Of a stretch of DNA of 64,000 nucleotides, positions 18,631 through 32,472 are shown in pieces. The first letter of the stretch is position 1. Every line of letters begins with the position of its first letter. The stretch is from Pampus argenteus (Eukaryota > Chordata > Actinopteri > Scombriformes > Stromateidae). The stretch is from assembly GCA_036937835.1 (NCBI GenBank), contig CM072877.1, positions 275,001-339,000 of the forward strand, given 5' to 3'. The notes under the pieces are model-generated. The model did not search any database. It saw nothing but the letters and a program-made list of their open reading frames with translations, and was not told the DNA's origin. A program made the translations under genes and the position numbers.

Positions 18631-18749
18631 ACCTTACAGCACCTGGTATTCCCAGGCGGTCTCCCATCCAAGTACTAACCAGGCCCTAACCTGCTTAAAT
18701 TCCGAGATCAGACGAGATCGGGCGCGCTCAGGGTGGTGTGGCCGTAAGC
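18631..18749 (-). rRNA. 5S rRNA gene, type 1
   Basis: G51T, C52T and C118G, as in the copy at 14668 three units earlier. Confidence 0.9.
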
Positions 18750-19099
18750 GAAGGAAACAGACACACACAGGGTATTTATAGATGCCGTAACGCCACACTC
18801 TCTCACATGTGCGGTGATTGTATATGTCGATACTGAATGTAAACACGACACCCTGACAATGACACAAAGTCAGCCAGTAACAGCTGTAACTGTGCGTTCC
18901 TCTCCAGGTCAACCTGTAGACATTATTACTTAATACACAGTCTATATCATTCTTCTTAATGTTGGGGGATTGTATGACTGGAATCAGAGGTTCTTGATCC
19001 CAAAATACGGTGATGTGTTAACCCTTTATCAATCGGAACAGACGATCGCGATGCTGTTGATCGACATGTATAAATACCCTGTGTGTGTCAGTTTCCTTG

Positions 19100-19218
19100 G
19101 CTTACGGCCATACCACCCTGAACGAGCTCGATCTCGTCTGATCTCGCAAGCTAACTAGGGTTGGGCCTGGTTAGTACTTGCATGGGAGACCGCCTGGGAA
19201 TACCAGGTGCTGTAAGCC
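19100..19218 (+). rRNA. 5S rRNA gene, type 2
   Basis: Type-2 copy with C29T. Confidence 0.9.
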
Positions 19219-19960
19219 TTTTCTGTGCTCTACGCAAACTGCAGAGGACGCTGCTGCCTCTTGTGTGCAGACAGAGCAAAGAGCGAACTTATTAGCTGCT
19301 TTTTCATTGGTGCCTCTTCAGAGTAAATTAGTTTAACCAAACTTATATATAGACCCCAGTCACATCTATTTTCATGTCAAATAATATAGGTTACTAGATA
19401 AGATTACATATTGTATGTCGCATTTCCATCATAATGTTCTTTACATTCATTAAAATGTCAACATGATTAGAAAATATGTTTTTCTTGTAAATGAAAATAC
19501 TGAAACAACAATCACAAAGCTTTTATCTTTGTAATTACCCCAGGTTGTCCTTTTCATAGGCTCTTTTGTTAAATTACATCATTTCTTAAAGCAACTAAAA
19601 TCATTTCCTTCTTTGAGAAAAGAAAAAAACAACAACAAGCTCTGCACGTACCGTATTTTCAGGTAAGGGGAAAGAGAAAATATCTAAGAAAAAACAGGTA
19701 TTTTTCTACACATGGCTAGTTGGGGTTAACTAACTGTCAAAAGTACAAATTAAAAGACTAAAACCATCACCTGTTGAATACTTCACAGGTACGTTTCAGA
19801 AGAGAACGTTTAAATGTCGTATGTTTTAAGATGCCTTCCAGAGCCTGATATGATCTATACATACGTTATTTACACATGTTGATCAAACGTGAAATAAAAT
19901 ACCCACAGAGGAGGAAACAGCGTCCTCTGCAGTTTGCATAGAGCAGTAAAAAAAAAAAAA

Positions 19961-20079
19961 AGCTTACAGCACCTGGTATTCCCAGGCGGTCTCCCATCCA
20001 GGTACTAACCAGGCCCTAACCTGCTTAGCTTCCGAGATCAGACGAGATCGGGCGCGCTCAGGGTGGTGTGGCCGTAAGC
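19961..20079 (-). rRNA. 5S rRNA gene, type 1
   Basis: T79C only, shared with the copies at 759, 26576 and 62343. Confidence 0.95.
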
Positions 20080-20429
20080 GAAGGAAACAGACACACACAG
20101 GGTATTTATAGATGCCGTAACGCCACACTCTCTCACATGTGCGGTGATTGTATATGTCGACACTGAATGGAAACACGACACCCTGACGATGACACAAAGT
20201 CAGCCAGTAACAGCTGTAACTGTGCGTTCCTCTCCAGGTCAACCTGTAGACATTATTACTTAATACACAGTCTATATCATTCTTCTTAATGTTGGGGCAT
20301 TGTATGACTGGAATCAGAGGTTCTTGATCCCAAAATACGGTGATGTGTTAACCCTTTATCAATCGGAACAGACGATCGCGATGCTGTTGATCGACATGTA
20401 TAAATACCCTGTGTGTGTCAGTTTCCTTG

Positions 20430-20548
20430 GCTTACGGCCATACCACCCTGAACGAGCCCGATCTCGTCTGACCTCGCAAGCTAACTAGGGTTGGGCCTAG
20501 TTAGTACTTGCATGGGAGACCGCCTGGGAATACCAGGTGCTGTAGGCC
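20430..20548 (+). rRNA. 5S rRNA gene, type 2
   Basis: T43C, G70A and A116G. Confidence 0.9.
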
Positions 20549-21284
20549 TTTTCTGTGCTCTACGCAAACTGCAGAGGACGCTGCTGCCTCTTGTGTGCAG
20601 ACAGAGCAAAGAGCAAACTTATTAGCTGCTTTTTCATTGGTGCCTCTTCAGAGTAAATTAGTTTAACCAAACTTATATATAGACCCCAGTCACATCTATT
20701 TTCATGTCAAATAATATAGGTTACTAGATAAGATTACATATTGTATGTCGCATGTCCATCATAATGTTCTTTACATTCATTAAAATGTCAACATGATTAG
20801 AAAATATGTTTTTCTTGTAAATGAAAATACTGAAACAACAATCACAAAGCTTTTATCTTTGTAATTACCCCAGGTTGTCCTTTTCATAGGCTCTTTTGTT
20901 AAATTACATCATTTCTTAAAGCAACTAAAATCATTTTCTTCTTTGAGAAAAGAAAAAAATAACAACAAGCTCTGCACGTACCGTATTTTCAGGTAAGGGG
21001 AGAGAGAAAATATCTAAGAAAAAACAGGTATTTTTCTACACATGGCTAGTTGGGGTTAACTGTCAAAGGAACAAATTAAAAGACTAAAACCATCACCTGT
21101 TGAATACTTCACAGGTACGTTTCAGAAGAGAACGTTTAAATGTCGTATGTTTTAAGATGCCTTCCAAAGCCTGATATGATCTATACATACGTTATTTACA
21201 CATGTTGATCAAACGTGAAATAAAATACCCACAGAGGAGGAAACAGCGTCCTCTGCAGTTTGCATAGAGCAGTAAAAAAAAAAA

Positions 21285-21403
21285 AGGTTACAGCACCTGG
21301 TATTCCCAGGCGGTCTCCCATCCAAGTACTAACCAGGCCCTAACCTGCTTAGCTTCCGAGATCAGACGAGATCGGGCGCGCTCAGGGTGGTGTGGCCGTA
21401 AGC
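21285..21403 (-). rRNA. 5S rRNA gene, type 1
   Basis: G117C weakens helix I. Otherwise consensus. Confidence 0.94.
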
Positions 21404-21753
21404 GATGGAAACAGACACACACAGGGTATTTATAGATGCCGTAACGCCACACTCTCTCACATGTGCGGTGATTGTATATGTCGATACTGAATGGAAACAC
21501 GACACCCTGACGATGACACAAAGTCAGCCAGTAACAGCTGTAACTGTGCGTTCCTCTCCAGGTCAACCTGTAGACATTATTACTTAATACACAGTCTATA
21601 TCATTCTTCTTAATGTTGGGGGATTGTATGACTGGAATCAGAGGTTCTTGATCCCAAAATACGGTGATGTGTTAACCCTTTATCAATCGGAACAGACGAT
21701 CGCGATGCTGTTGATCGACATGTATAAATACCCTGTGTGTGTCAGTTTCCTTG

Positions 21754-21872
21754 GCTTACGGCCATACCACCCTGAACGAGCCCGATCTCGTCTGATCTCG
21801 CAAGCTAACTAGGGTTGGGCCTGGTTAGTACTTGCATGGGAGACCGCCTGGGAATACCAGGTGCTGTAAGCC
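21754..21872 (+). rRNA. 5S rRNA gene, type 2
   Basis: Type-2 consensus copy. Confidence 0.9.
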
Positions 21873-22610
21873 TTTTCTGTGCTCTACGCAAACTGCAGAG
21901 GACGCTGCTGCCTCTTGTGTGCAGACAGAGCAAAGAGCGAACTTATTAGCTGCTTTTTCATTGGTGCCTCTTCAGAGTAAATTAGTTTAACCAAACTTAT
22001 ATATAGACCCCAGTCACATCTATTTTCATGTCAAATAATATAGGTTACTAGATAAGATTACATATTGTACGTCGCATGTCCATCATAATGTTCTTTACAT
22101 TCATTAAAATGTCAACATGATTAGAAAATATGTTTTTCTTGTAAATGAAAATACTGAAACAACAATCACAAAGCTTTTATCTTTCAAATGACCCCAGGTT
22201 GTCCTTTTCATAGGCTTTTTTGTTAAATTACATCATTTCTTAAAGCAACTAAAATCATTTCCTTCTTTGAGAAAAGAAAAAAACAACAACAAGCTCTGCA
22301 CGTACCGTATTTTCAGGTAAGGGGAAAGAGAAAAAATCTGAGAAAAAACAAGTATTTTTCTACACATGGCTTGTTGGGGTTAACTGTCAAAGGAACAAAT
22401 TAAAAGACTAAAACCATCACCTGTTGAATACTTCACAGGTACGTTTCAGAAGAGAACAATTAAATGTCGTATGTTTTAAGATGCCTTCCAAATCCTGATA
22501 TTATCTATACATACGTTATTTACACATGTTGATCAAACGTGAAATAAAATACCCACAGAGGAGGAAACAGCGTCCTCTGCAGTTTGCATAGAGCAGTAAA
22601 AAAAAAAAAA

Positions 22611-22729
22611 AGCTTACAGCACCTGGTATTCCCAGGCGGTCTCCCATCCAAGTACTAACCAGGCCCTAACCTGCTTAGCTTCCGAGATCAGACGAGATCG
22701 GGCTCGCTCAGGGTGGTGTGGCCGTAAGC
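22611..22729 (-). rRNA. 5S rRNA gene, type 1
   Basis: C26A only. A26 is the base fixed in type 2. Confidence 0.95.
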
Positions 22730-23079
22730 GAAGGAAACAGACACACACAGGGTATTTATAGATGCCGTAACGCCACACTCTCCCACATGTGCGGTGATTG
22801 TATATGTCGATACTGAATGGAAACACGACACCCTGACGATGACACAAAGTCAGCCAGTAACAGCTGTAACTGTGCGTTCCTCTCCAGGTCAACCTGTAGA
22901 CATTATTACTTAATACACAGTCTATATCATTCTTCTTAATGTTGGGGGATTGTATGACTGGAATCAGAGGTTCTTGATCCCAAAATACGGTGATGTGTTA
23001 ACCCTTTATCAATCGGAACAGACGATCGCGATGCTGTTGATCGACATGTATAAATACCCTGTGTGTGTCAGTTTCCTTG

Positions 23080-23188
23080 GCTTATGGCCATACCACCCTG
23101 AACGAGTCTGATCTCGCAAGCTAACTAGGGTTGGGCCTGGTTAGTACTTGCATGGGAGACCGCCTGGGAATACCAGGTGCTGTAAGCC
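23080..23188 (+). pseudogene. 5S rRNA gene, type 2, 10-bp deletion
   Basis: 109 bp. 10 bp are lost across the direct GATCTCG repeats at 31-47, the same spot as in the minus genes at 17319 and 51758. It also has C6T. Probably non-functional. Confidence 0.87.
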
Positions 23189-23925
23189 TTTTCTGTGCTC
23201 TACGCAAACTGCAGAGGACGCTGCTGCCTCTTGTGTGCAGACAGAGCAAAGAGCGAACTTATTAGCTGCTTTTTCATTGGTGCCTCTTCAGAGTAAATTA
23301 GTTTAACCAAACTTATATATAGACCCCAGTCACATCTATTTTAATGTCAAATAATATAGGTTACTAGATAAGATTACATATTGTATGTCGCATGTCCATC
23401 ATAATGTTCTGTACATTCATTAAAATGTCAACATGATTATAAAATATGTTTTTCTTGTAAATGAAAATACTGAAACAACAATCACAAAGCTTTTATCTTT
23501 GTAATTACCCCAGGTTGTCCTTTTCATAGGCTCTTTTGTTAAATTACATCATTTCTTAAAGCAACTAAAATCATTTCCTTCTTTGAGAAAAGAAAAAAAC
23601 AACAACAAGCTCTGCACGTACCGTATTTTCAGGTAAGGGGAAAGAGAAAATATCTAAGAAAAAACAGGTATTTTTCTACACATGGCTAGTTGGGGTTAAC
23701 TGTCAAAGGAACAAATTAAAAGACTAAAACCATCACCTGTTGAATACTTCACAGGTACGTTTCAGAAGAGAACGTTTAAATGTCGTATGTTTTAAGATGC
23801 CTTCCAAAGCCTGATATGATCTATACATACGTTATTTACACATGTTGATCAAACGTGAAATAAAATACCCACAGAGGAGGAAACAGCGTCCTCTGCAGTT
23901 TGCATAGGGCAGTAAAAAAAAAAAA

Positions 23926-24044
23926 AGCTTACAGCACCTGGTATTCCCAGGCGGTCTCCCATCCAAGTACTAACCAGGCCCTAACCTGCTTAGCTTCCGA
24001 GATCAGACGAGATCGGGCGCGCTCAGGGTGGTGTGGCCGTAAGC
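23926..24044 (-). rRNA. 5S rRNA gene, type 1
   Basis: Type-1 consensus. Upstream box TATAAAAA. Confidence 0.95.
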
Positions 24045-24394
24045 GAAGGAAACAGACACACACAGGGTTTTTATAGATGCCGTAACGCCACACTCTCTCA
24101 CATGTGCGGTGATTGTATATGTCGACACTGAATGGAAACACGACACCCTGACGATGACACAAAGTCAGCCAGTAACAGCTGTAACTGTGCGTTCCTCTCC
24201 AGGTCAACCTGTAGACATTATTACTTAATACACAGTCTATATCATTCTTCTTAATGTTGGGGGATTGTATGACTGGAATCAGAGGTTCTTGATCCCAAAA
24301 TACGGTGATGTGTTAACCCTTTATCAATCGGAACAGACGATCGCGATGCTGTTGATGGACATGTATAAATACCCTGTGTGTGTCAGTTTCCTTG

Positions 24395-24513
24395 GCTTAC
24401 GGCCATACCACCCTGAACGAGCCCGATCTCGTCTGATCTCGCAAGCTAACTAGGGTTGGGCCTGGTTAGTACTTGCATGGGAGACCGCCTGGGAATACCA
24501 GGTGCTGTAAGCC
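24395..24513 (+). rRNA. 5S rRNA gene, type 2
   Basis: Type-2 consensus copy. Confidence 0.9.
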
Positions 24514-25250
24514 TTTTCTGTGCTCTACGCAAACTGCAGAGGACGCTGCTGCCTCTTGTGTGCAGACAGAGCAAAGAGCAAACTTATTAGCTGCTTTTTC
24601 ATTGGTGCCTCTTCAGAGTAAATTAGTTTAACCAAACTTATATATAGACCCCAGTCACATCTATTTTCATGTCAAATAATATAGGTTACTAGATAAGATT
24701 ACATATTGTATGTCGCATGTCCATAATAATGTTCTTTACATTCATTAAAATGTCAACATGATTAGAAAATATGTTTTTCTTGTAAATGAAAATACTGAAA
24801 CAACAATCACAAAGCTTTTATCTTTGAAATGACCCCAGGTTGTCCTTTTCATAGGCTTTTTTGTTAAATTGCATCATTTCTTGAAGCAACTAAAATCATT
24901 TCCTTCTTTGAGAAAAGAAAAAAACAACAACAAGCTCTGCACGTACCGTATTTTCAGGTAAGGGGAAAGAGAAAATATCTAAGAAAAAACAGGTATTTTT
25001 CTACACATGGCTTGTTGGGGTTAACTGTCAAAGGGACAAATTAAAAGACTAAAACCATCACCTGTTGAATACTTCACAGGTACGTTTCAGAAGAGAACAT
25101 TTAAATGTTGCATGTTTTAAGATGCCTTCCAGAGCCTGATATGATCTATACATACGTTATTTACACATGTTGATCAAACGTGAAATAAAATACCCACAGA
25201 GGAGGAAACAGCGTCCTCTGCAGTTTGCATAGAGCAGTAAAAAAAAAAAA

Positions 25251-25369
25251 AGCTTACAGCACCTGGTATTCCCACGCGGTCTCCCATCCAAGTACTAACC
25301 AGGCCCTAACCTGCTTAGCGTCCGAGATCAGACGAGATCGGGCGCGCTCAGGGTGGTGTGGCCGTAAGC
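25251..25369 (-). rRNA. 5S rRNA gene, type 1
   Basis: A50C and C95G. Confidence 0.94.
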
Positions 25370-25719
25370 AAAGGAAACAGACACACACAGGGTATTTATA
25401 GATGCCGTAACGCCACACTCTCTCACATGTGCGGTGATTGTATATGTCGACACTGAATTGAAACACGACACCCTGACGATGACACAAAGTCAGCCAGTAA
25501 CAGCTGTAACTGTGCGTTCCTCTCCAGGTCAACCTGTAGACATTATTACTTAATACACAGTCTATATCATTCTTCTTAATGTTGGGGCATTGTATGACTG
25601 GAATCAGAGGTTCTTGATCCCAAAATACGGTGATGTGTTAACCCTTTATCAATCAGAACAGACGATCGCGATGCTGTTGATCGACATGTATAAATACCCT
25701 GTGTGTGTCAGTTACCTTG

Positions 25720-25838
25720 GCTTACGGCCATACCACCCTGAACGAGCCCAATCTCGTCTGATCTCGCAAGCTAACTAGGGTTGGGCCTGGTTAGTACTTG
25801 CATAAGAGACCGCCTGGGAATACCAGGTGGTGTAAGCC
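25720..25838 (+). rRNA. 5S rRNA gene, type 2, box C variant
   Basis: G31A, G85A, G86A and C111G. The 85-86 pair lies in the GGGAG core of box C, so this copy may be inactive. Confidence 0.88.
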
Positions 25839-26575
25839 TTTTCTGTGCTCTACGCAAACTGCAGAGGACGCTGCTGCCTCTTGTGTGCAGACAGAGCAAA
25901 GAGCGAACTTATTAGCTGCTTTTTCATTGGTGCCTCTTCAGAGTAAATTAGTTTAACCAAACTTATATATAGACCCCAGTCACATCTATTTTCATGTCAA
26001 ATAATATAGGTTACTAGATAAGATTACATATTGTATGTCGCATGTCCATCATAATGTTCTTTACATTCATTAAAATGTCAACATGATTAGAAAATATGTT
26101 TTTCTTGTAAATGAAAATACTGAAACAACAATCACAAAGCTTTTATCTTTGTAATTACCCCAGGTTGTCCTTTTCATAGGCTCTTTTGTTAAATTACATC
26201 ATTTCTTAAAGCAACTAAAATCATTTCCTTCTTTGAGAAAAGAAAAAAACAACAACAAGCTCTGCACGTACCGTATTTTCAGGTAAGGGGAAAGAGAAAA
26301 TATCTAAGAAAAAACTGGTATTTTTCTACACATGGCTAGTTGGGGTTAACTGTCAAAAGTACAAATTAAAAGACTAAAACCATCACCTGTTGAATACTTC
26401 ACAGGTACGTTTCAGAAGAGAACGTTTAAATGTCGAATGTTTTAAGATGCCTTCCAGAGCCTGATATGATCTATACATACGTTATTTACACATGTTGATC
26501 AAACGTGAAATAAAATACCCACAGAGGAGGAAACAGCGTCCTCTGCAGTTTGCATAGAGCAGTAAAAAAAAAAAA

Positions 26576-26694
26576 AGCTTACAGCACCTGGTATTCCCAG
26601 GCGGTCTCCCATCCAGGTACTAACCAGGCCCTAACCTGCTTAGCTTCCGAGATCAGACGAGATCGGGCGCGCTCAGGGTGGTGTGGCCGTAAGC
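26576..26694 (-). rRNA. 5S rRNA gene, type 1
   Basis: T79C only. Confidence 0.95.
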
Positions 26695-27044
26695 GAAGGA
26701 AACAGACACACACAGGGTATTTATAGATGCCGTAACGCCACACTCTCTCACATGTGCGGTGATTGTATATATCGACACTGAATGCAAACACGACACCCTG
26801 ACGATGACACAAAGTCAGCCAGTAACAGCTGTAACTGTGCGTTCCTCTCCAGGTCAACCTGTAGACATTATTACTTAATACACAGTTAATATCATTCTTC
26901 TTAATGTTGGGGGATTGTATGACTGGAATCAGAGGTTCTTGATCCCAAAATACGGTGATGTGTTAACCCTTTATCAATCGGAACAGACGATCGCGATGCT
27001 GTTGATCGACATGTATAAATACCCTGTGTGTGTCAGTTTCCTTG

Positions 27045-27163
27045 GCTTACGGCCATACCACCCTGAACGAGCCCGATCTCGTCTGATCTCGCAAGCTAAC
27101 TAGGGTTGGGCCTGGTTAGTACTTGCATGGGAGACCGCCTGGGAATACCAGGTGCTGTAAGCC
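27045..27163 (+). rRNA. 5S rRNA gene, type 2
   Basis: Type-2 consensus copy. Confidence 0.9.
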
Positions 27164-27913
27164 TTTTCTGTGCTCTACGCAAACTGCAGAGGACGCTGCT
27201 GCCTCTTGTGTGCAGACAGAGCAAAGAGCGAACTTATTAGCTGCTTTTTCATTGGTGCCTCTTCAGAGTAAATTAGTTTAACCAAACTTATATATAGACC
27301 CCAGTCACATCTATTTTCATGTCAAATAATATAGGTTACTAGATAAGATTACATATTGTATGTCGCATGTCCATAATAATGTTCTTTACATTCATTAAAA
27401 TGTCAACATGATTAGAAAATATGTTTTTCTTGTAAATGAAAATACTGAAACAACAATCACAAAGCTTTTATCTTTGAAATGACCCCAGGTTGTCCTTTTC
27501 ATAGGCTTTTTTGTTAAATTGCATCATTTCTTAAAGCAACTAAAATCATTTCCTTCTTTGAGAAAAGAAAAAAACAACAACAAGCTCTGCACGTACCGTA
27601 TTTTCAGGTAAGGGGAAAGAGAAAATATCTGAGAAAAAACAGGTATTTTTCTACACATGGCTTGTTGGGGTTAACTGTCAAAGGGACAAATTAAAAGACT
27701 AAAACCATCACCTGTTGAATACTTCACAGGTACGTTTCAGAAGAGAACATTTAAATTTTGCATGTTTTAAGATGCCTTCCAGAGCCTGATATGATCTATA
27801 CATACGTTATTTACACATGTTGATCAAACGTGAAATTAAATACCCACAGAGGAGGAAACAGCGTCCTCTGCAGTTTGCATAGAGCAGTAAAAAAAAGAAA
27901 AAAGAAAAAAAAA

Positions 27914-28032
27914 TGCTTACAGCACCTGGTATTCCCAGGCGGTCTCCCATCCAAGTACTAACCAGGCCCTAACCTGCTTAGCTTCCGAGATCAGACGAGA
28001 TCGGGCGCGCTCAGGGTGGTGTGGCCGTAAGC
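27914..28032 (-). rRNA. 5S rRNA gene, type 1
   Basis: Consensus except that the first base of the T-tract is A. The A-rich terminator tract on the plus strand is broken by two G. Confidence 0.94.
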
Positions 28033-28382
28033 GAAGGAAACAGACACACACAGGGTATTTATAGATGCCGTAACGCCACACTCTCTCACATGTGCGGTGA
28101 TTGTATATGTCGATACTGAATGGAAACACGACACCCTGACGATGACACAAAGTCAGCCAGTAACAGCTGTAACTGTGCGTTCCTCTCCAGGTCAACCTGT
28201 AGACATTATTACTTAATACACAGTCTATATCATTCTTCTTAATGTTGGGGGATTGTATGACTGGAATCAGAGGTTCTTGATCCCAAAATACGGTGATGTG
28301 TTAACCCTTTATCAATCGGAACAGACGATCGCGATGCTGTTGATCGACATGTATAAATACCCTGTGTGTGTCAGTTTCCTTG

Positions 28383-28501
28383 GCTTACGGCCATACCACC
28401 CTGAACGAGCCCGATCTCGTCTGATCTCGCAAGCTAACTAGGGTTGGGCCTGGTTAGTACTTGCATGGGAGACCGCCTGGGAATACCAGGTGCTGTAAGC
28501 C
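28383..28501 (+). rRNA. 5S rRNA gene, type 2
   Basis: Type-2 consensus copy. Confidence 0.9.
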
Positions 28502-29237
28502 TTTTCTGTGCTCTACGCAAACTGCAGAGGACGCTGCTGGCTCTTGTGTGCAGACAGAGCAAAGAGCGAACTTATTAGCTGCTTTTTCATTGATGCCTCT
28601 TCAGAGTAAATTAATTTAACCAAACTTATATATAGACTCCAGTCACATCTATTTTCATGTCAAATAATATAGGTTACTAGATAACATTACATATTGTATG
28701 TCGCATGTCCATCATAATGTTCTTTACATTCATTAAAATGTCAACATGGTTAGAAAATATGTTTTTTTTGTAAATGAAAATACTGAAACAACAATCACAA
28801 AGCTTTTATCTTTGAAATGACCCCAGGTTGTCCTTTTCATAGGCTCTTTTGTTAAATTACATCATTTCTTAAAGCAACTAAAATCATTTCCTTCTTTGAG
28901 AAAAGAAAAAAACAACAACAAGCTCTGCACGTACCGTATTTTCAGGTAAGGTGAAAGAGAAAATATCTAAGAAAAAACAGGTATTTTTCTACACATAGCT
29001 TGTTGGGGTTAACTGTCAAAGGAACAAATTAAAAGACTAAAACCATCACCTGTTGAATACTTCACAGGTACGTTTCAGAAGAGAACATTTAAATGTCGAA
29101 TGTTTTAAGATGCCTTCCAGAGCCTGATATGATCTATACATACGTTATTTACACATGTTGATCAAACGTGAAATAAAATACCCACAGAGGAGGAAACAGC
29201 GTCCTCTGCAGTTTGCATAGAGCAGTGAAAAAAAAAA

Positions 29238-29356
29238 AGCTTACAGCACCTGGTATTCCCAGGCGGTCTCCCATCCAAGTACTAACCAGGCCCTAACCTG
29301 CTTAGCTTCCGAAATCAGACGAGATCGGGCGCGCTCAGGGTGGTGTGGCCGTAAGC
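29238..29356 (-). rRNA. 5S rRNA gene, type 1 (alpha)
   Basis: C44T in loop C. Upstream box TATAAAAA. Terminator tract of 11 T preceded by a G-to-A border change. Confidence 0.95.
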
Positions 29357-29706
29357 GAAGGAAACAGACACACACAGGGTTTTTATAGATGCCGTAACGC
29401 CACACTCTCTCACATATGCGGTGATTGTATATGTCGATACTGAATGGAAACACGACACCCTGACGATGACACAAAGTCAGCCAGTAACAGCTGTAACTGT
29501 GCGTTCCTCTCCAGGTCAACCTGTAGACATTATTACTTAATACACAGTCTATATCATTCTTCTTAATGTTGGGGGATTGTATGACTGGAATCAGAGGTTC
29601 TTGATCCCAAAATACGGTGATGTGTTAACCCTTCATCAATCGGAACAGACGATCGCGATGCTGTTGATCGACATCTATAAATACCCTGTGTGTGTCAGTT
29701 TCCTTG

Positions 29707-29825
29707 GCTTACGGCCATACCACCCTGAACGAGCCCGATCTCGTCTGATCTCGCAAGCTAACTAGGGTTGGGCCTGGTTAGTACTTGCATGGGAGACCGC
29801 CTGGGAATACCAGGTGCTGTAAGCC
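29707..29825 (+). rRNA. 5S rRNA gene, type 2 (alpha)
   Basis: Type-2 consensus. The base before the TATA-like box is C rather than G. Confidence 0.9.
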
Positions 29826-30560
29826 TTTTCTGTGCTCTACGCAAACTGCAGAGGACGCTGCTGCCTCTTGTGTGCAGACAGAGCAAAGAGCGAACTTATT
29901 AGCTGCTTTTTCATTGGTGCCTCTTCAGAGTAAATTAGTTTAACCAAACTTATATATAGACCCCAGTCACATCTATTTTCATGTCAAATAATATAGGTTA
30001 CTAGATAAGATTACATATTGTACGTCGCATGTCCATCATAATGTTCTTTACATTCATTAAAATGTCAACATGATTAGAAAATATGTTTTTCTTGTAAATG
30101 AAAATACTGAAACAACAATCACAAAGCTTTTATCTCTGTAATTACCCCAGGTTGTCCTTTTCATAGGCTCTTTTGTTAAATTACATCATTTCTTAAAGCA
30201 ACTAAAATCATTTCCTTCTTTGAGAAAAGAAAAAAACAACAACAAGCTCTGCACGTACCGTATTTTCAGGTAAGGGAAAGTGAAAATATCTAAGAAAAAA
30301 CAGGTATTTTTCTACACATGGCTAGTTGGGGTTAACTGTCAAAGGAACAAATTAAAAGACTAAAACCATCACCTGTTGAATACTTCACAGGTACGTTTCA
30401 GAAGAGAACGTTTAAATGTCGTATGTTTTAAGATGCCTTCCAAAGCCTGATATGATCTATACATACGTTATTTACACATGTTGATCAAACGTGAAATAAA
30501 ATACCCACAGAGGAGGAAACAGCGTCCTCTGCAGTTTGCATAGAGCAGTAAAAAAAAAAA

Positions 30561-30679
30561 AGCTTACAGCACCTGGTATTCCTAGGCGGTCTCCCATCCA
30601 AGTACTAACCAGGCCCTAACCTGCTTAGCTTCCGAGATCAGACGAGATCGGGCGCGCTCAGGGTGGTGTGGCCGTAAGC
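30561..30679 (-). rRNA. 5S rRNA gene, type 1 (beta)
   Basis: G97A at the edge of box C. Confidence 0.95.
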
Positions 30680-31029
30680 GAAGGAAACAGACACACACAG
30701 GGTATTTATAGATGCCGTAACGCCACACTCTCTCACATGTGCGGTGATTGTATATGTCGATACTGAATGGAAACACGACACCCTGACGATGACACAAAGT
30801 CAGCCAGTAACAGCTGTAACTGTGCGTTCCTCTCCAGGTCAACCTGTAGACATTATTACTTAATACACAGTCTATATCATTCTTCTTAATGTTGGGGGAT
30901 TGTATGACTGGAATCAGAGGTTCTTGATCCCAAAATACGGTGATGTGTTAACCCTTTATCAATCGGAACAGACGATCGCGATGCTGTTGATCGACATGTA
31001 TAAATACCCTGTGTGTGTCAGTTTCCTTG

Positions 31030-31148
31030 GCTTACGGCCATACCACCCTGAACGAGCCCGATCTCGTCTGATCTCGCAAGCTAACTAGGGTTGGGCCTGG
31101 TTAGTACTTGCATGGGAGACCGCCTGGGAATACCAGGTGCTGTAAGCC
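31030..31148 (+). rRNA. 5S rRNA gene, type 2 (beta)
   Basis: Type-2 consensus; followed by the CTGGCTCTTG spacer marker. Confidence 0.9.
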
Positions 31149-31884
31149 TTTTCTGTGCTCTACGCAAACTGCAGAGGACGCTGCTGGCTCTTGTGTGCAG
31201 ACAGAGCAAAGAGCGAACTTATTAGCTGCTTTTTCATTGGTGCCTCTTCAGAGTAAATTAATTTAACCAAACTTATATATAGACTCCAGTCACATCTATT
31301 TTCATGTCAAATAATATAGGTTACTAGATAACATTACATATTGTATGTCGCATGTCCATCATAATGTTCTTTACATTCATTAAAATGTCAACATGATTAG
31401 AAAATATGTTTTTTTTGTAAATGAAAATACTGAAACAACAATCACAAAGCTTTTATCTTTGAAATGACCCCAGGTTGTCCTTTTCATAGGCTCTTTTGTT
31501 AAATTACATCATTTCTTAAAGCAACTAAAATCATTTCCTTCTTTGAGAAAAGAAAAAAACAACAACAAGCTCTGCACGTACCGTATTTTCAGGTAAGGTG
31601 AAAGAGAAAATATCTAAGAAAAAACAGGTATTTTTCTACACATAGCTTGTTGGGGTTAACTGTCAAAGGAACAAATTAAAAGACTAAAACCATCACCTGT
31701 TGAATACTTCACAGGTACGTTTCAGAAGAGAACATTTAAATGTCGAATGTTTTAAGATGCCTTCCAGAGCCTGATATGATCTATACATACGTTATTTACA
31801 CATGTTGATCAAACGTGAAATAAAATACCCACAGAGGAGGAAACAGCGTCCTCTGCAGTTTGCATAGAGCAGTGAAAAAAAAAA

Positions 31885-32003
31885 AGCTTACAGCACCTGG
31901 TATTCCCAGGCGGTCTCCCATCCAAGTACTAACCAGGCCCTAACCTGCTTAGCTTCCGAAATCAGACGAGATCGGGCGCGCTCAGGGTGGTGTGGCCGTA
32001 AGC
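31885..32003 (-). rRNA. 5S rRNA gene, type 1 (alpha)
   Basis: C44T, second alpha copy. Confidence 0.95.
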
Positions 32004-32353
32004 GAAGGAAACAGACACACACAGGGTTTTTATAGATGCCGTAACGCCACACTCTCTCACATATGCGGTGATTGTATATGTCGATACTGAATGGAAACAC
32101 GACACCCTGACGATGACACAAAGTCAGCCAGTAACAGCTGTAACTGTGCGTTCCTCTCCAGGTCAACCTGTAGACATTATTACTTAATACACAGTCTATA
32201 TCATTCTTCTTAATGTTGGGGGATTGTATGACTGGAATCAGAGGTTCTTGATCCCAAAATACGGTGATGTGTTAACCCTTCATCAATCGGAACAGACGAT
32301 CGCGATGCTGTTGATCGACATCTATAAATACCCTGTGTGTGTCAGTTTCCTTG

Positions 32354-32472
32354 GCTTACGGCCATACCACCCTGAACGAGCCCGATCTCGTCTGATCTCG
32401 CAAGCTAACTAGGGTTGGGCCTGGTTAGTACTTGCATGGGAGACCGCCTGGGAATACCAGGTGCTGTAAGCC
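32354..32472 (+). rRNA. 5S rRNA gene, type 2 (alpha)
   Basis: Type-2 consensus. Confidence 0.9.
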
